Positions 52,279 to 53,185 of a DNA stretch of 53,185 nucleotides are shown piece by piece. Source of the DNA: an uncultured Eubacteriales bacterium (lineage in GTDB: Bacteria; Bacillota; Clostridia; Peptostreptococcales; Anaerovoracaceae); NCBI GenBank assembly GCA_949289445.1, contig CASEOD010000113.1, positions 1 to 53,185 of the forward strand. Direction: 5' to 3'. Made by a program: the position numbers and the translations under genes. Below the pieces are notes generated by a model. It searched no databases. It was not told the DNA's origin and saw nothing but the letters and a program-made list of their open reading frames with translations. Numbering within the stretch: the stretch's first letter is position 1; every line of letters starts with the position of its first letter.

Positions 52279-53085
52279 ATGGCATTTAAGATTATCGTAT
52301 GCGCAAAACAGGTACCAGATACAAATGTTATTAAAATTAACCCTAAAACTGGTACTCTTATCAGAGACGGCGTTCCAAGCATCTTAAACCACGACGATGC
52401 AAACGCTTTAGAAGAAGCATTAAAGATTAAAGATAAATACGAGGATGTAACAGTAACTGTTATCTCCATGGGACCTCCTCAGGCATCCGATCTGCTGTTT
52501 GAATGTATTGCAAAAGGCGCTGACGAGGGTATTCTGGTATCCGACAGAGCAGTTGGCGGTTCCGATACATGGGCTACTTCCAACACACTGGAAGCCGCAA
52601 TCAAAAAATGGGAAAAAGAAAACGGCCCTGCTGATCTGATCTTTGCAGGACGTCAGGCTATCGACGGAGACACCGCTCAGGTTGGTCCGCAGATTGCCGA
52701 AAAATTAGACCTGCCTCAGGTTACATATGTTGAAGAGTTCGAAATCGCTGACAATCTGAAAGACATCACAGTTAAGAGACAGATGGAAGACGGTTATGAA
52801 CTGATCGGAATCAAGACTCCTTGCATGCTGACAGCAATCAAAGAACTGAACGAACCAAGATACATGAACATGGCAGGTATCTTCGGAGAAAAAGATATCA
52901 AAGTATGGAACGCAAAGGATATCGAAGTTGACCTGACTAAGGTTGGTCTGGAAGCTTCTCCTACAAACGTGTTCAGATCCTTCACACCTGCTCCGAAAGC
53001 TCCGGGTCAGATCGTGAAAGGCGATACTGAAAATGAACTGGCAAAGAACCTTCTGGTTCAGTTAAAAGGTAAGCACATCATCTAA
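52279..53085 (+). CDS. etfB: Electron transfer flavoprotein beta subunit
   Basis: A 268-residue subunit of the Bcd-EtfAB complex. It starts FKIIVCAKQVPDTN, has ADLIFAGRQAIDGDTAQVGPQIAE (AMP/FAD-binding) and TPCMLTAIKELNEPRYMN near 198-214. GTAGGAGG precedes the ATG. The length fits clostridial EtfB, where this subunit carries the bifurcating FAD site. Confidence 0.95.
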   Translation: MAFKIIVCAKQVPDTNVIKINPKTGTLIRDGVPSILNHDDANALEEALKIKDKYEDVTVTVISMGPPQASDLLFECIAKGADEGILVSDRAVGGSDTWATSNTLEAAIKKWEKENGPADLIFAGRQAIDGDTAQVGPQIAEKLDLPQVTYVEEFEIADNLKDITVKRQMEDGYELIGIKTPCMLTAIKELNEPRYMNMAGIFGEKDIKVWNAKDIEVDLTKVGLEASPTNVFRSFTPAPKAPGQIVKGDTENELAKNLLVQLKGKHII

Positions 53086-53105
53086 CTTTTGGAGGAGGAA
53101 TAACA

Positions 53106-53185
53106 ATGGCTGTTGAAATTTTAAAAGATAAATGTATAGGCTGCGGACAGTGCTTTAAATCCTGTCCTTATGATGCCTTCGAATT
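53106..53185 (+). CDS. etfA: Electron transfer flavoprotein alpha subunit, ferredoxin-domain form (partial)
   Basis: Only the first 26 codons are in the window. They read an N-terminal 4Fe-4S motif, CIGCGQCFKSCP (Cys10, 13, 16, 20), the extra ferredoxin domain found in bifurcating clostridial EtfA proteins. GGAGGAGG precedes the ATG. The gene continues beyond the window. Confidence 0.88.
   Translation, partial: MAVEILKDKCIGCGQCFKSCPYDAFE

Noticed and set aside
1..53185. Insertion sequences, prophage, CRISPR or tRNA/rRNA genes
   Set aside because: No transposase, integrase, direct-repeat array, cloverleaf or rRNA-like stretch was recognised; automated scans with tRNAscan or a CRISPR finder would settle short cases.

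Overview
The window reads as chromosomal core sequence of an anaerobic, endospore-forming Clostridia bacterium (Firmicutes/Bacillota). Evidence is the sporulation sigma factors SigG, SigK and SigF with SpoIIAA/SpoIIAB, a butyryl-CoA dehydrogenase/EtfBA locus whose EtfA begins with a ferredoxin domain, a short-form HisG with HisZ, a GGGtGRT-protein pair, DUF1540 and YlmC-type proteins, A/G-rich Shine-Dalgarno sites and many TTGACA/TATAAT promoters. The family is less certain; an Anaerovoracaceae- or Lachnospiraceae-like organism is a guess. No rRNA, tRNA, CRISPR array, transposase or phage gene was recognised.

Layout. 1-1.5 kb: the start of a leftward gene, sigG, and a decayed fibronectin-III-like surface-protein remnant. 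2-5 kb: coaBC and a von Willebrand factor A protein with a Cys-rich tail. 5-8 kb: a metal-exporter-like permease with a Fur-family regulator behind a candidate operator, then a leader peptide/terminator ahead of a CNNM/CorC-type gene, and an XRE regulator. 8.4-10.1 kb: an IscU-like scaffold plus GGGtGRT protein, a pair of unknown function. 10.3-11.8 kb: a guanidine-IV (mepA) type riboswitch and a MATE exporter. 12-15.8 kb (minus): a GntR/YtrA-regulated ABC operon with two matching operators and a frameshifted permease.

16.3-23.4 kb: one long histidine operon, hisZ-G-C-B-H-A-F-IE-J, lacking hisD. 23.5-28.2 kb: a BMP/nucleoside ABC transporter (lipoprotein, double ATPase, two permeases). 28.3-34 kb: an FKBP/trigger-factor-like lipoprotein, ylmC/ymxH-like gene, nrdR, cmk, a DUF1015 gene and a class B penicillin-binding protein. 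34-35.8 kb: sigK without a pro-sequence and a DUF1540 gene (both minus), and radC.

35.8-42.9 kb: the elongation module mreB-mreC-mreD-mrdA, a minD-like gene without minC or minE, and rodA on the other strand. 43.2-46.8 kb: rny behind a long structured leader, a second MATE exporter and a DUF2798 protein. 46.9-49.3 kb: cysteine desulfurase and thiI, a sulfur-relay pair for 4-thiouridine. 49.3-50.9 kb: the spoIIAA-spoIIAB-sigF operon with a Spo0A-box-like site upstream. 51.1 kb to the end: bcd-etfB-etfA (truncated), electron-bifurcating butyrate metabolism.

The most unusual points are the leader-peptide/terminator before the CNNM gene, the GGGtGRT pair, the metal-regulator operator, the dual YtrA-type operators with a broken permease, the orphan minD, the pseudoknot-like element at 1.75 kb, the structured rny leader with two opposed promoters sharing a -10, and a natural 16-of-18 match to the I-SceI homing site between mreB and mreC.
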